The position numbers and the translations under genes were made by a program. The notes below the pieces were generated by a model. The model did no database searches. It was not told the DNA's origin and saw only the letters and a list, made by a program, of their open reading frames with translations. A DNA stretch of 64,000 nt from Clarkia xantiana subsp. parviflora (Eukaryota > Streptophyta > Magnoliopsida > Myrtales > Onagraceae): positions 17,911,772-17,975,771 of the forward strand of contig JAPTYO010000010.1 in NCBI GenBank assembly GCA_036873135.1, in the 5' to 3' direction. Below, in pieces: positions 1 through 12,432 of the stretch (positions within the stretch are counted from its first letter, which is position 1; each line of letters starts with the position of its first letter).

Positions 1-2040
1 AACCTAATACGTCGTGGGTGTGTCTAAGCTAAGCGGGACACACGAGAGTCGAGAGAGGAGAGCAATGTGCTTCATTTATCGCCGCTAGCAGCTATTTTGT
101 GCTATTTTCTGTTGGAAGTTAGAAATCTTGTGTAGGGCAAAAATTGAGTCCCAAACAAATAATTTATATTTAAAAAAACTAATCAGAAGGAAAATAAAAT
201 ATTTTAAATCATTAAAAGGACAATAATTAAAAAAAATAAGATAACAATTGTACATCACAAAAAGTTGAAGTGGACATTTCATGTTATGTTCGTCGTTGGA
301 ATCAATCTATATAGAAATGGACATATAAGAGGCTAACAATACTAATGTTTTTAGTACTGAATTGCAGAAAACTTTTTCAAGCTTTTAGAATCTACCACAA
401 ATTGACACTTAAAATCGCTGCCAAATTCGTTAAAGATACCGTTCGAGTGAAAATAGGTTTATAAATCATCTCTTCTACTTCTAAAAAATTAAAAAACTTA
501 TTGTATCATTCCGTTGGTAGCACTAAAAACCGTGTTGTAGCTAGAAAGAATGTTGTAGGCTAATCTTTTGTATTTCTTTCTTCTAATTTTTTTTTTTTTT
601 TTTTAAGTCGTACCATTATGCTCACACAATAATTAATGATATTATATTATCTATATATACGCGAGACTAATCACATTATTAGTTTCTCCATTGTTTATAT
701 ATTATAGAAATACAATTAGTCGGTTATATTATTAATGCTTAATAATTTGCGTTGCATGACTTATCAATAAAATTTATAATATAGTTTTTTTTGCCGCTTA
801 ATATAATTTTTTTTAAACGATGTTTTTCGTGAGAAATCGTGATGAAATTAATATAATATACTAGGGGCGACGGATTATAATGTTTTTGGATGTTTAGAGG
901 AAGCAGCAATGATATAATTAATCTATGAACTACATAAACAATATTAATATACATTGCTCAAAATTTATGTTGGAAGTTTAGGAGTGATAAATTGGTAAAT
1001 AAAGTTTAAAAAATCATTTATTAAAGTACAACTCTAATACTAATTATGTTACAATATAAAGAATCGTGATACTTACATATGCAGATTATCTACCTCAGAT
1101 TATGTTTCGTCGTGTGAACTGACATGTGTCATTATATTTAATATTTTTTTAAAAAATACAAAATTAATTACACAAATTACAAGTATTATGATCATAAAAA
1201 TGAGACATTATCTAGTGGTAGGAAAAGTAGGCAGGTAATCTGGATTTGTTACTTACATAATCCAATAACTTCTTACAAATACATAACCAATAAAATTCAT
1301 ACTTCGTCTTCTTACTTTCATTGCGCATTATGGTATCATCTAAATCCAACGTGTCCTTGGACATCCAAGACACTTATCAACTTATCTTGAAGTTGATGGT
1401 TGAATTGGTAATTAAATTATAATAAGGAGCAATCTAGTAACTAATCTTTACATTATTCTTATTAAATAAAATACTTAGAAAAATACAAATGAGGAACATA
1501 AAACTTCATAAGGCACGGTAAGACAATGCACAATTCAAAAAATTTAAACATATCAACCTCATGCGTATTGTAAATAAGGAACTTATAAAGAGCAAAAAAA
1601 AAAAAAAATGCAGAGTTAAATATTTTGATTGTCTAGAAAAGTTGTATCCTATTATCTATTATTTTCCTATTTTACCCTCCTTAATTACCTTGTGAATCCA
1701 TACTAAAGAATTCAAGAAATACATAAAAAAATTTGTGAAAGGCAAACAAAAACTATGTCTGATTAAGTCATATAATAAAATATAATACATTAGGATGTTG
1801 GGGCTCAAATAAACCATAACAAGTAATAACATATTAGGTGCATTTCTCGCGCATCGTGCGGAGTGACTTACCAAATATTTATAATTAATAAACTAATATT
1901 CGATGAAATTTATACTGACTATTTGTAATATGTTGAAACACTACTTTTAAATAAAATATCAGTCTAAAATTTAAAAAAGTAAACGAAAGACTGAAAATTT
2001 TGAACCATAAAATACCATTGCGCAAATTCACAAATAAATT
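1..2040. other. AT-rich intergenic DNA
   Basis: No coding region, RNA gene or element ends could be supported here. The stretch is strongly AT-rich with short poly-T and poly-A runs (for example around 590-604 and 1594-1608). Open frames are short and of low complexity. Confidence 0.6.
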
Positions 2041-2640
2041 TTAGATGCGCGTACCGCATACTACATTTGGTCGCCGGATCCGTGTCAAGCGTCTGTTCTT
2101 CAACACATATGACTTCGATGACCACCGACGATATCTCGCCGGAGATAGAGATGGCTCTGCCACTGAGACTGTCAGCCGCCCATACCGCCTGGTATCTTCG
2201 TTCGCCGGCTCCGCGTCAAGTGTCTGTTAAAAAGCAGCAAAATTTTAATTTCGATTAATTACATACATTAAATCTTGAACGGTCTGAAATTTTAATTGCG
2301 ATTAATTGTTTAAAAGTTTGATATCAGGGAAATTTTAACTGCGATTAATTGCATACATTGAATCTTGAACGGTCTGAAATTTTAACTGCGATTAATTTTA
2401 TACATTTAATCTTGAACGGTTCGAAATCAGCGAAACTTTAATTGCGATTAATTGCAACTTAAAAACCCTCAGCTTCCTAGAGCAGTCAATGCTATAGAGT
2501 TAATGACTTCAAAACCCTTAGCTCAATTGTCATAAATGCATCGATTAATGTAAAAAACAAAATTCTCAGCTCCACATTCACTCGTTATTATCTTTCTTTC
2601 AGAATTTATAATATATATAAATCATATTTATACTTTTCCT
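2041..2640. repeat. Dispersed repeat with five degenerate ~46-bp units
   Basis: About five imperfect units beginning AATTTTAATTGCGATTAATT run from 2239 to 2460. They are followed by a segment to about 2630 that is closely matched at 30766-31058 (same order: units, CCCTCAGCT, CTCAATTGTCATAAATGC, TTCAGAATTTATAA). The 30.2-31.1 kb copy has Helitron-like ends, so this is probably a degraded relative. The 5' part (2070-2098 and 2199-2228) also has an imperfect direct repeat around CGCCGG.TCCG.GTCAAG. Confidence 0.65.
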
Positions 2641-3072
2641 GTTTTCCAGGTTAAGAGTCTGGGTTCTGACATCAAACAATGATTCCCATGTGAGTGGACA
2701 TCTTTGATATATAGAACCGTATGCACTTCCAATGGTAGTTCCTAGTTCTCAGTTCCATGTTGTAAATTTATCATTGTAGAGAGTTCCTAGTTCCACTTAC
2801 TGTTAATTCCTACTAGTAATGATTATATAGGAACTTGACTTTCCAATGGGAGTTCCTTGTTCCAAAATAAGAGTTCCTAGTTCCTAGATTTGCCACTCGA
2901 CACTGACTAGGCGCCACTAGGCGTGACTGGGACAACAAATATTACCGTTTTGCCATTATAAAGTGAAAAGTGAAGTGGGACAGTTACTACTAGTAGGAAC
3001 TCCCACGTTTCTGTTCATGTCGCTTCTTACTTGTTAATATTATTTTATTAAATTGTTTTGCTTCTCTTTTGG

Positions 3073-3074
<2 letters not shown>

Positions 3075-3136
<62 letters not shown>
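3075..3136. repeat. (TA)n microsatellite
   Basis: An uninterrupted TA dinucleotide run of about 60 bp in otherwise featureless AT-rich DNA (2641-3516). Nothing else is supported in that interval. Confidence 0.95.
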
Positions 3137-3140
<4 letters not shown>

Positions 3141-3516
3141 TGCTACGCTAAGTCGGATAATGACACGAGCCGTAATATGTCGTTTTTAATACTAAATAAG
3201 TTAAATAATGACACGAACCAAAATTACTACTTTTTAACTTCAAATTAATTTCAGAGTTTTCAGAATCAATTTGTTTATATTTTACCATGTAACACAACCT
3301 CAATTCTAAATTTCGAAATTAGTATAGAATTTCATATTATTAAACGTGAAATGATTTTTTTACTAAAAAATATTATTTTATTTTAATGCATATATATTTA
3401 TATATAATCTATTTATTATATTATATATAAATATGAAGAAGTATTCAATTATGATGATATTGCTGAAGACATATCTCTGCCAGATGTGAGCACAAGACCT
3501 CCAATCTCGTATCAAA

Positions 3517-4182
3517 TGTATATCGAAAATTGTTTCGTCCGAACCGCTTGACGTAACGGACTCGACGAATCTTGTGTTAGGTCCTTAAACTTGCGCTCCT
3601 GACTTCATGCTTGTCGTCCGAACCTGCACACATGGGCAGTAACCAGCACGGAGGGGGGGTGGTGCCGGTTGAGCCCTCTCTGATGCTTAAATGAGAATTC
3701 TAGAGAGAGAAAGCTAGAGAGAAGTCAAAACTTCCAAACCAATCTTAAGTGAATGTAAAGTGTAAAATGAGTGGCCTAGGCTCCTTTTATAGGAAACCTT
3801 AGAACCGACCCCGGTTTTTGTGCGGTTCAACGCCGGTTTAAAAGAAAGTGTGAACCGTCGTCTGGTTTGATCAAGGTCTATTAGAAAACTCTAAATTAGT
3901 GTAGGAACACGAGGGTGAAATACGAGTGCTGAGGGCGACAATCCGGAGTTGGTCCAGACTGAGTTAACACAGTATGGACCTCCGGATTGTGTTAAGACAG
4001 TCCGGACCAGGCCAGCTCCGGATTGTTTGACATAATCCGGACGAGTCCGGTCCGAACGTGCGTGTTGCCCGTTCGGACCGTTCTAACTCGCGGGTTAGCG
4101 TTTTTGAGCCATTTTCGTGGTTTTGACGTGTATTCAAGGTCCGAAATATAAATACAAACCCGAATTGGGCAGATATCCGTCA
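3517..4182 (-). mobile_element. 3' LTR of element C
   Basis: The LTR begins TGTATATCG and ends ATATCCGTCA on the plus strand, so TG..CA. It shares most of its length with 24872-25532. A TATA-type box on the minus strand (TATAAAAGGAG, near 3783-3793) fits an LTR promoter. The polypurine tract abuts its right edge. Confidence 0.8.
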
Positions 4183-4194
4183 CTTGCCCCCGAG
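4183..4194 (-). other. Polypurine tract of element C
   Basis: The minus strand reads CTCGGGGGCAAG immediately before the LTR. The same tract abuts the 3' LTRs of elements A (45809-45821) and D (57821-57832). Confidence 0.75.
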
Positions 4195-5364
4195 TCAAGT
4201 AATGGTTCAAACCTTGCTTGACTCTATTTTAAGATAGGATAAATGTCCAATTTAGGTTCGGTGCTGACCTCAGAGGTTGATTGATCATCAATTGGGCACG
4301 CAAGCCTTGATTTCGCCTAACTTTAATTTTTCTTGGCGAGTATTTTGATATTTGCAGACAGGGTTAATGTAGCAGACATGTGTATATACAACATACATAT
4401 GTGACGAGTTGTAAATATATACAATCATGTTCATGGATGTCGACATGCATAAGAATGTATCCGTCAAGAATATGTTAACCATGGATGTATCCGACACGCG
4501 CGTGACGGGTGCGGTAATAAGGATGTACATGATGCAATGACGTGTTATTGATAATAAAACCATGCAATCAATTATGTGATGATGAAAACATGGATCATGG
4601 CATAAGATAAATAAATCATGGATATATAACACATGAGTAAGATTGCACATGTCGAGTCTAAAAATTACGCGTGTTGTAACAAGGATGTAAAAACACTTAG
4701 TCATGCCACTAAGGACTTGCAAAAAATAGAGAGGGATCTAGGGTTACCCATAGGTACAAACACCATTAGTGAAAATGAGGGAGAGCATTCTTTAGTCAAG
4801 TCTCCCCACGTAGTAGTTTTTAGGATCATTCTCATTTCTTGAAGGAGAAGAAACCTTGGTGTAGCAAACTTGGGTGCTAAATCACATTGGTCAGCCACAT
4901 TTAATCACCATCACGGCGACGGGACAATCGTGAGGAGTCACGGCGGCACAGGGGCAGCTCGTGGTGGATGGGCGGCGCGTGGTTTCTACGACGGCGGGGG
5001 AATTTTCCGGCGGCCTTTGGTGGTGGTTTTCGCAGTGGTTCGATCGGCTTGAGGTGGTGAGTTCAATTTCGGGTATGGCTAAACCATTTGTAACCTTGCT
5101 TGGATCCAATTTGATCTTGATTGTCTCTTAAAATTGTTTACTCTAGCATGCCCACAAGGTGTTTGATAAAATTCCTACAAGAAGGTTAGTTCCACAAATC
5201 GGCCAAAATTTTGGCTAAGTGCTGAAAATTTATAAACATGAAATACTCCCCTCATGTATGGTGGTCATTGTCGACATGTTGCACCATGATGTAGAAAGCG
5301 TTCGAACATGCTTGATGTTGATTGTTGATAGTTGATCATTGTTATCTCCTTTATGATAAAACAC
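4195..5364 (-). other. 3' internal region of element C, no pol
   Basis: Sequence between the polypurine tract and the 62-bp repeat array. Around 4870-5060 the plus strand is GC-rich with GGCGGC-type runs, followed by a possible splice donor (GGTGGTGAGTTC at 5053-5064). It resembles in position and composition the leader of the antisense gene in elements A and D. This is inference; no promoter or coding exon could be proven here. Confidence 0.4.
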
Positions 5365-5367
5365 TTA

Positions 5368-6737
5368 CGGCATGTTTGGTTCACAGAATAATAGTAAGGA
5401 ATAAGGAATAAGGAATAGGAATAGGGAATAGGGAATAGGTAATATTATTATGTTGTTGTTTTGTTGACATGAAGAATATGGAATGAGGATTCCAAATCCA
5501 ATGTTTGGTTGATAAAATGTTATCGTAAAAGAATAGAATAAGTCATAATTGACAGATATACCATTTTGTTATTTTATTAATTAAATTAATATATAAAACA
5601 TGAAAATGACAAATCATGTATTTATTAAGTTCTATAATGTGGAGAGGGGGGTTGAACCATAAGGAGATATAAATATGAATGATATAAATGATTCAACCAA
5701 GTATTTACATGTTAGGAGACTACTATATATAGGAGATCAATCCTAACTAACTAAGTCAACTATACAAGTCAACCTAAGGTACCATGTATCTATACAAGTA
5801 TGAGTACCTATCAATGTATATATAATATGTACATCTAATAGTATTATTAAACGAAACTGACTTTTTTTTTCTTAAAAAACTATTATTTTTTACAAAAACT
5901 ATTATTTAAAAAAAAATACTTTTTTTAGACATTGTAAAATTCACTATAACTAATATTATAGTGAATTGTAAATTAAAAATACATGTTAAATTATAATTCT
6001 TAATTAATTAAAATTGATCACTTTTAATCAAATTTACATAACTAACATGTTATCCATGACTGAAAAATAATACAAATTAAAAAAGAACAATCAATTAATT
6101 AAATCAACTTAAACTACATCAAGATGATATCTATATACAAAGGCAAGCATCAGAATTTTTTTGTTTTATGTGGACGAAATAAAATTTGTTTAGATTGAAT
6201 ATTATTTAAGCAATTATATGACATACATATAATCAGAAGAAAATCAAGTATACAACATACAGAGAAAACTCAAATTGGCAGCATAATATGCTTCACTATC
6301 AATCAAGCATGCTGTAAAATCTATAAAATTTTATGAACATACATTTTTTATAACATACCTTATGAACAGCAAGCACACAGTAGGCAAGGCACTCAGTAGG
6401 TAAGGCAGCAAGCCACGCAGCAGGGAAGCGGAAGCAGGGCAGCAGGAGCAGGCAACCGTCACAGCAATTCTTTTGTTGGTAGAAAATCACGGCAGTTTGC
6501 AAGACTAATAAGATTATAATGGATATATAATAATTAAATTAGATTAGGTTAAAATAGGGTTTTCTATTTTTATTTTAGAAAAGTTGGAATACTCAATCCT
6601 AGGGGTTAGGCTAGGATTAGGTATTCCTTCAAATTTAGAAATTAGGAATCCTAATTCTACAATAATTAACTAACCAAACAACATAATAAGGAATAGGAAT
6701 TCCTTATTCCTCATTCCATGGTGAACCAAACATTGTG
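5368..6737. mobile_element. PIF/Harbinger-like non-autonomous TIR element
   Basis: Termini are inverted: the left end reads CGGCATGTTTGGTTCAC and the right end, reverse-complemented, reads CACAATGTTTGGTTCAC. A TTA duplication flanks it (5365-5367 and 6738-6740). Subterminal runs of GGAATAAGGAATAGGAAT occur at both ends. The flanks join to give a unit of the 62-bp array, which confirms the insertion point. No transposase is encoded in its 1370 bp. TSD length and TIR style fit PIF/Harbinger. Confidence 0.75.
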
Positions 6738-7145
6738 TTAGAGAATATTTCTTGATGGTTGATGTTTACTACTTGACATTTGTCGTCCGTCGTCTGTCGA
6801 CTGTCGTCTGCTACCATAGTGGAACACTTAAAAAATATTTCTTGGTAGTTGACGCTTGTTACCTGTAGTCTGCTATCATAGTAAAACACTTAGAAAATAT
6901 TTCTTGATTGTTGACGCTTGCTATATGACATCTGCCATCATGGAGAAATACTTAGAAAATATTTCTTGATTGTTGACGCTTGCTATATGACATCTGCCAT
7001 CATGGAGAAATACTTAGAAAATATTTCTTGACCGTTGAGGCTTGCTGCCTGTCGACTGCTATCATGGTGAAACACTTAGAAAATATTTCTTGATAGTTGA
7101 CGCTTGCTGCCTGTCGACCGCTATCATGGTGAAACACTTAGAAAA
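6738..7145. repeat. 62-bp tandem repeat array of element C
   Basis: About six units, each ending ACACTTAGAAAATATTTCTTG with a variable middle (GTTGACGCTTGCT...). Two adjacent units (from about 6904 and 6966) are identical. A further unit before 5365 was split off by the PIF-like insertion. It lies in the interval between internal region and LTR where A and D also carry arrays. Confidence 0.85.
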
Positions 7146-7179
7146 TATTTATTTGCTTAGTTTAGCCCAATGACCATAC

Positions 7180-7715
7180 TGTTAGCATATGGTGACGTGG
7201 CGCCGTAATTGGTAGGCCGTTAATGCTAAGGAAATTACCTAAGTTAATTAGGTAATTGTCACATTAGGGTAATTGGGTCAAACCCTAACCCTAATTGACA
7301 TGTGAGGCCCAAAATTGGGCCTCCCCCTTAATTGCATAGTTCGGCCGGATTTGTCCCACATTGGTTGGAGTGGACTTTTGTCCACTCCACCAATCCTATA
7401 TATAGAAGACTCAGCTAAGGGGTTTAAACATTCATTCAGGATAAGAAGTACCTCCATTGAGGAACTTGAGAGAAACCTTCTCACCCCCTTAGTAGTGATT
7501 TTCGGTGCACATCTTAGTCCGAGGTTCTGTCCCCGTTGAAGAATCGATCAGAGGCTTTGTTGTGGAGCTTACACCGTGTAGGACTTCTTCTTACGAAGAA
7601 CTTGTACGTGGTTCCGACCGGAGGATCAAAACTCCATCCACGACGTTCTTGGGCAGGAAAGCTAAAAGGTATGTGTACATTATTCCGCTGCGTAGTTAGA
7701 TTACTTGCATGTACA
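7180..7715 (+). mobile_element. Copia-1 5' LTR
   Basis: Starts TGTTAGCATATGG and ends GCATGTACA. It holds a TATATATAG box near 7399-7407 and a telo-box-like AAACCCTAACCCTAA at 7280-7294. The internal primer-binding sequence TATCAGAGCG begins at 7716. Confidence 0.88.
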
Positions 7716-7727
7716 TATCAGAGCGAG
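7716..7727 (+). other. Copia-1 primer-binding site
   Basis: TATCAGAGCGAG directly follows the LTR. It matches the initiator-tRNA-Met-type site (TATCAGAGC) usual for plant copia elements. Confidence 0.8.
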
Positions 7728-9791
7728 GTTAGGAGTTCTTAAATTTTTTATAAACTAATGTTCTTGAGTTTTGAAAAATCTGAAATTTTCATGTTCATGA
7801 ACACCATGAGTAATCCGAAATTTTTAAGTAAATTTCATGTGTTTGATCTTTAAAAACTTAAAAATCTAAAATTTTGAAATTTACATGTTTTTATAGATCA
7901 AAACCGAATTTCATGTTCGAATTTAAGTTTGATGTTCATGATCTTCAAGAACACCATGAGCTTTATCAAGAACACCTTTTGGATTCATGATCAAGTTAGG
8001 GTTTGATCTTAAAATTTGACAACTTTTCAAACTTTGCATGTTTGTGCCGAAAACCCTAGGGGTATTTTAGGTAAAAACTTTAATTTTCTTGGCCCACAAG
8101 TAATTAAAAATTTCGGCACAAATATTATAAGATATAGGTTGCCATTTTTAAATTTTATTAATAGGTAACTATATATCTATAAGTTGGAAAATATGGATAG
8201 GTTCATAAAATAATATTGTAAAAGATATTAACTATCAATATATATAGTTAAATATATGGTTAATATATATTGATAGAGTTAGTTGCTATAAAAGATTAAT
8301 AAAATATATTGTCTACATATTTTATTCACTAAAGATATATTTGACAATAAGAATATATATATAAGCCGGATATTTTATATATATATATATATATATTGTT
8401 GATTGATTTACATCTTAAAGCTAGACTCTTGACATATATATGTGTGTGCCGAATTATATATATATATATTAGCAATATTGGAAATTATTTTAAATAATTA
8501 ATATTTCTTGGTGGCTAAGTTAAGTTTTTAGTGGACTTTAAAACCCTACTTAGCCCACAAGACATATGTCGGCCGAACCCTAGAGTTTATGGGCCGGTCC
8601 AATTGCTAAACCGGAACGGATAAAACCAATCCGGGTTTTCTTAATCGGGTCGACCTAGTGGGGTCGGGTCGGACCGTAGTAACTAAATTGAACCTAACAT
8701 AACCGGTTTTGAGTGATAAACTGAACCACAATCTTATTTTATTGAACCGTTTCGGACCAAACCGGATTTTTAAAATCGGACCGACTTGAACCGGATTTTA
8801 AATTGGACCGGAACAGAATTTTTAAATTTCTCAGAAATTTTAAAATGTTTAATAAAATAGGATGTCAAATTTTAAATCCAAAATGTTTTCGAACTTTAAA
8901 CTTAGCCTAAACAGTGCTCTAAGGGTTTGCGTTTTAACACGTTTTCGGTTAAACCCTAATACCTAGTTTCGATTATGGGGATGGATCTCGGATATGCATG
9001 TTTTTTGGTCTTTATTAAATTAGTGGGATGGATTGCAATTGTTTACTTTCTGCTACATATATATTAGAACTTTCATTTTGACTCAGTCAAGATATATGGA
9101 TAATAATTGCGAGCATTGAGCTCTGGGATTTAAATATATGTATTGTGCAATAGGATAGACATGCTATGCTGATTGAAAGTGCCTAGAATCCATGTCTAGA
9201 AATGTCGCATAATTGATTGTAAGCATGAATTGCAAAACAATCCCTAATATTTTCAAACATTTTTAAAACTGAAAATTACAGTCGCCAATTATGCATGATT
9301 TGTGCGGATGTTGCATGTTTTGACACGTATGCTAGGATGTTCAAGAATATAAAGCATGTGATAATTTACTTTACGTAGAATTATATATGCTAGGAACATT
9401 AGACGCATGACGCGTAAGTATGTTTTGATTTGTTCAATTTTTATAGCATAATATGATATTATGCATACGTAAATTATCAGATAATTCATTTTAAAATTAT
9501 AAGGGCCTTTGGAAAGCCAATATCGGGTATACTAGTTTGATAATTCCCGTTCCGGTAATTTGCAATATAATGACCGTTTTCAAAAGACTGATCTATTGGA
9601 TTGAAGACGACGGTAGTGTGAATTCTTTCGCGACACCCCCTTCCCTCGATTTACTGACGTTCAGTTTGGTTTAGTGACTGAATGATCACTATTCGTCGTA
9701 TTCCGTCCTAATAGATAATCCGATGTTTGCAATTTTGTCAAAATGTTGTTGTCTTCCTAACTTTACATGAATATCAATTGAAATAGTTCTA
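7728..9791 (+). other. Copia-1 long untranslated leader
   Basis: About 2 kb with no coding frame. It is AT-rich with several short (TA)n runs around 8370-8470 and a block of GGACCGG/CCGGAAC-like motifs at 8580-8830. Nothing further could be identified. Confidence 0.6.
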
Positions 9792-10415
9792 ATGTCTCGA
9801 TCGGATCGTTTTAACAAAATATGCAAACTGGATGACATTAATTATGATGATTGGAAAAATAGTGTTGAAATTGACATGATACCTGCGGGAGTCGAGGATC
9901 GTATCAATCCAAAAGGTCAACGAATACATACAAACGAAGAAGGGATACCTTACAAATACAATAATAAAGACAGGTTATGGAGAGATCAAAGAGCTCGAAA
10001 AATAATATGCTCGCATCTGACAGCTGAAACGGAAGAAAGGACTGTTCAAAAGAGCGCATTGCATCTTTGGTGCACCTTACACCTTCGCTACGGCAAGGGA
10101 AAGGCAACCGAAGCAAGAGAATTAATGGCCGCGTACCATGAATTTCTATGCAAAGAGAGTGGGATAGAAACCGTTCTCGAAGCCGCCGATGAATGGGTAT
10201 GAATTCGGAAAGTAATGGAAATGTTTCATCTTTCATGGTTTGCTGATGATAACGAACTTGCACGTCTGATCACAAGAATTAAAACGGCAATTAACTTATA
10301 TGATGCCGACCATAAAGATGAAAACATCTCCAAACTTCCCGAATTCTCCGAAACCAGGTTTCCTGGACTTCGGAATTTCTTGGTTAAAACCAACAATAAA
10401 AGGTCTAAACGATAA
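9792..10415 (+). pseudogene. Copia-1 gag (broken)
   Basis: The frame opens at ATG 9792 with a start typical of copia gag proteins: a short basic stretch, then DDINYDDWKN, the pattern (W at the centre) of the gag/retrotran domain that packages element RNA in particles. After 136 codons an in-frame TGA (10200-10202) interrupts it. The same frame continues to 10413 with gag-like sequence (MEMFHLSWFADDNEL) and ends in a basic tail. I see no CCHC zinc knuckle, so the C-terminal part is lost or degraded. The copy cannot make a full gag product unless the stop is read through. It lies about 2 kb after the primer-binding site. Confidence 0.75.
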
Positions 10416-12432
10416 TCCAGTGTGACAACCACTGTTGATTCAAGTACCGTAAAAGGTACGCCTCGTTTACCACAATAGGTAAAACGGTAAAACGTTTTAT
10501 TTGATGCACATACATCTGACATAATTCAATTTTGGATTAATTTTCAGGTGGCTTGCTCAAACGTGGTGATGACTACCCGCCTTATATATAACTTTCTTTG
10601 CGTAGCTGCAGTTATTGATCCGGAACCTCTGTCATTATTATTGTAAAATCACTATTTTCGTTTATATGTTTAAATTTAGTTAAAAGTGATTCGGAATTAT
10701 TGAATAAAGTAGTCTCCATTCATTTTTTTGACATGGTCTACTTATCAAAATTAGTCGACCCGGTTAAACGGGATTGATCCGGAACGAATAACTAAAACAG
10801 AAAATTCATCAGTAAAATGATTGGATTAAGATAAAACACTAAACTCTGGTTCATGAATAACCGAATCATCATTTTAGTGCATTCATCGATTGCATAAAGT
10901 CGTAAAACGAACCGATCTAAAATTACATCCTTATTTGTTAAGTACTCCATTAAAATGATAAAGATCCCGAAATAATATGCATGATAAAACCGATTTTAAA
11001 ATTCGAAGACTAAAACGATTTCGTAACCATGGTTTAAACCTGGTATGCGCGTGGCGCATGTCACCTAGAGAGACGGGACACGTCGTTTTAAAGTCCGAAT
11101 TTAATGCTGAAATATTTTTAATGAATGCTAAATTTTTCGTTTGTAATCCTTTGAATATAACTCATTAATAGCTACTAAGATTATAAGTATGCTTCAAAGC
11201 TACCACAATCTAGTAAGAACATCAACTATGGCATTAAAGCGAACGCTTAAATGCATAGACCTTGAGGTGAATAAGTCTCTGGGTGAGTTAAACAAACGAA
11301 AGGAAGAAGTCAGTAAAACGACTCTCCCACTATAAGCCTTGAACGAAAAGTTTGGCTAAAGCAATCATTTTATCTAATACTTCAAGCAACATAGTTCAAA
11401 GTTACATAATGATGAAGTTCAACATTAATTGCTCCTCTGAATGAAATTATGTTGATTCACATTAGTCTAACTCTATGTTCCAATAAAATCGGTTGACACA
11501 TCACCATAGCTAAAAGGATGATACGGGTAAAACCTTATCATTAGCAGCATTACATTGCGCATTAAACAAGTATTTATTAAGAGTACGGTCTACTCTTAAA
11601 GGAATACAAGTTTAAAATTAGCTAAGATTGATGGTATTGTGGTTGAACATGACATATTATAAAGATTTGAGGATAAATTTCCTATGTTTTGCAAAACGAA
11701 CAGACATAGTACTGATCGAAACAATGAATGGTTAACAGATATTATCAGGTCCCACTTAATTCGAGTGGGAGAATTGATAAAGCATAAGTGATTGATATGG
11801 TATATGATGATACAAAAGTCTTCATAATAAATCCAGTGAGAGGGCTTACTCCCCCTCATATATAATCATCACTAAATACAAATGTGAATCAAGTCGGAAC
11901 CTGACAATCAAGAACGCTGAATTAATACAACTGTCCATTATTCCTAGTGGGAGGGAAAAACGACCAACTTGGTTCCTGATCCTAATAATCAAAGAATAAT
12001 GTTCGGAGGTAAAACTCCGAGACCAAAAAGGTCATCCTGAAAAGTTGTTAATCAGAGTTCAAGCACTGTCATTCTTCCCAGTGGGAGTGATGCTCCGATA
12101 AGAAGCATTATTCTAAGTGGGAGTTACAATCAGACTATAGATGGGATTAACGAGCCTAGACATAGTCAAAGGCAACGGACTTCTCTCGAGAAGTGTCCCA
12201 TCGAATAAGGTGTGTAACATCTTAACATTTATTCTCGAATCAGTGACGATTCAACAAAGCAAGGGAAGGACCTCAAAACGAGGGAACGGAGGAAAACAAT
12301 GGAGGATGAAATATGCCTAAATAAGAACAAATTCGGTTATGGTCCTTAGTTGATTGATCTGCTAACCGCAGAACTAGAAAGTGAAATTTTAGAATTCACT
12401 ACTGATGGAAAAACGAGTGGTTCAAAACTCAA
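10416..12432 (+). other. Copia-1 degraded pol N-terminal region
   Basis: This should hold protease and integrase, but no DTGA-type protease motif or integrase DDE pattern was recognised. Short recurring phrases such as AGTGGGAG occur at 11765, 11948, 12081 and 12117. Either the genes are decayed beyond recognition or the region was replaced. Confidence 0.5.

Noticed and set aside
4288..4722. 144-codon minus-strand frame in the 3' region of element C
   Set aside because: Low-complexity composition, no domain, located in non-coding element DNA.
7278..7742. Frames of 60-75 codons in both Copia-1 LTRs (including MEVLLILNECLNPL)
   Set aside because: They lie within LTR sequence on both strands and are not conserved as coding.
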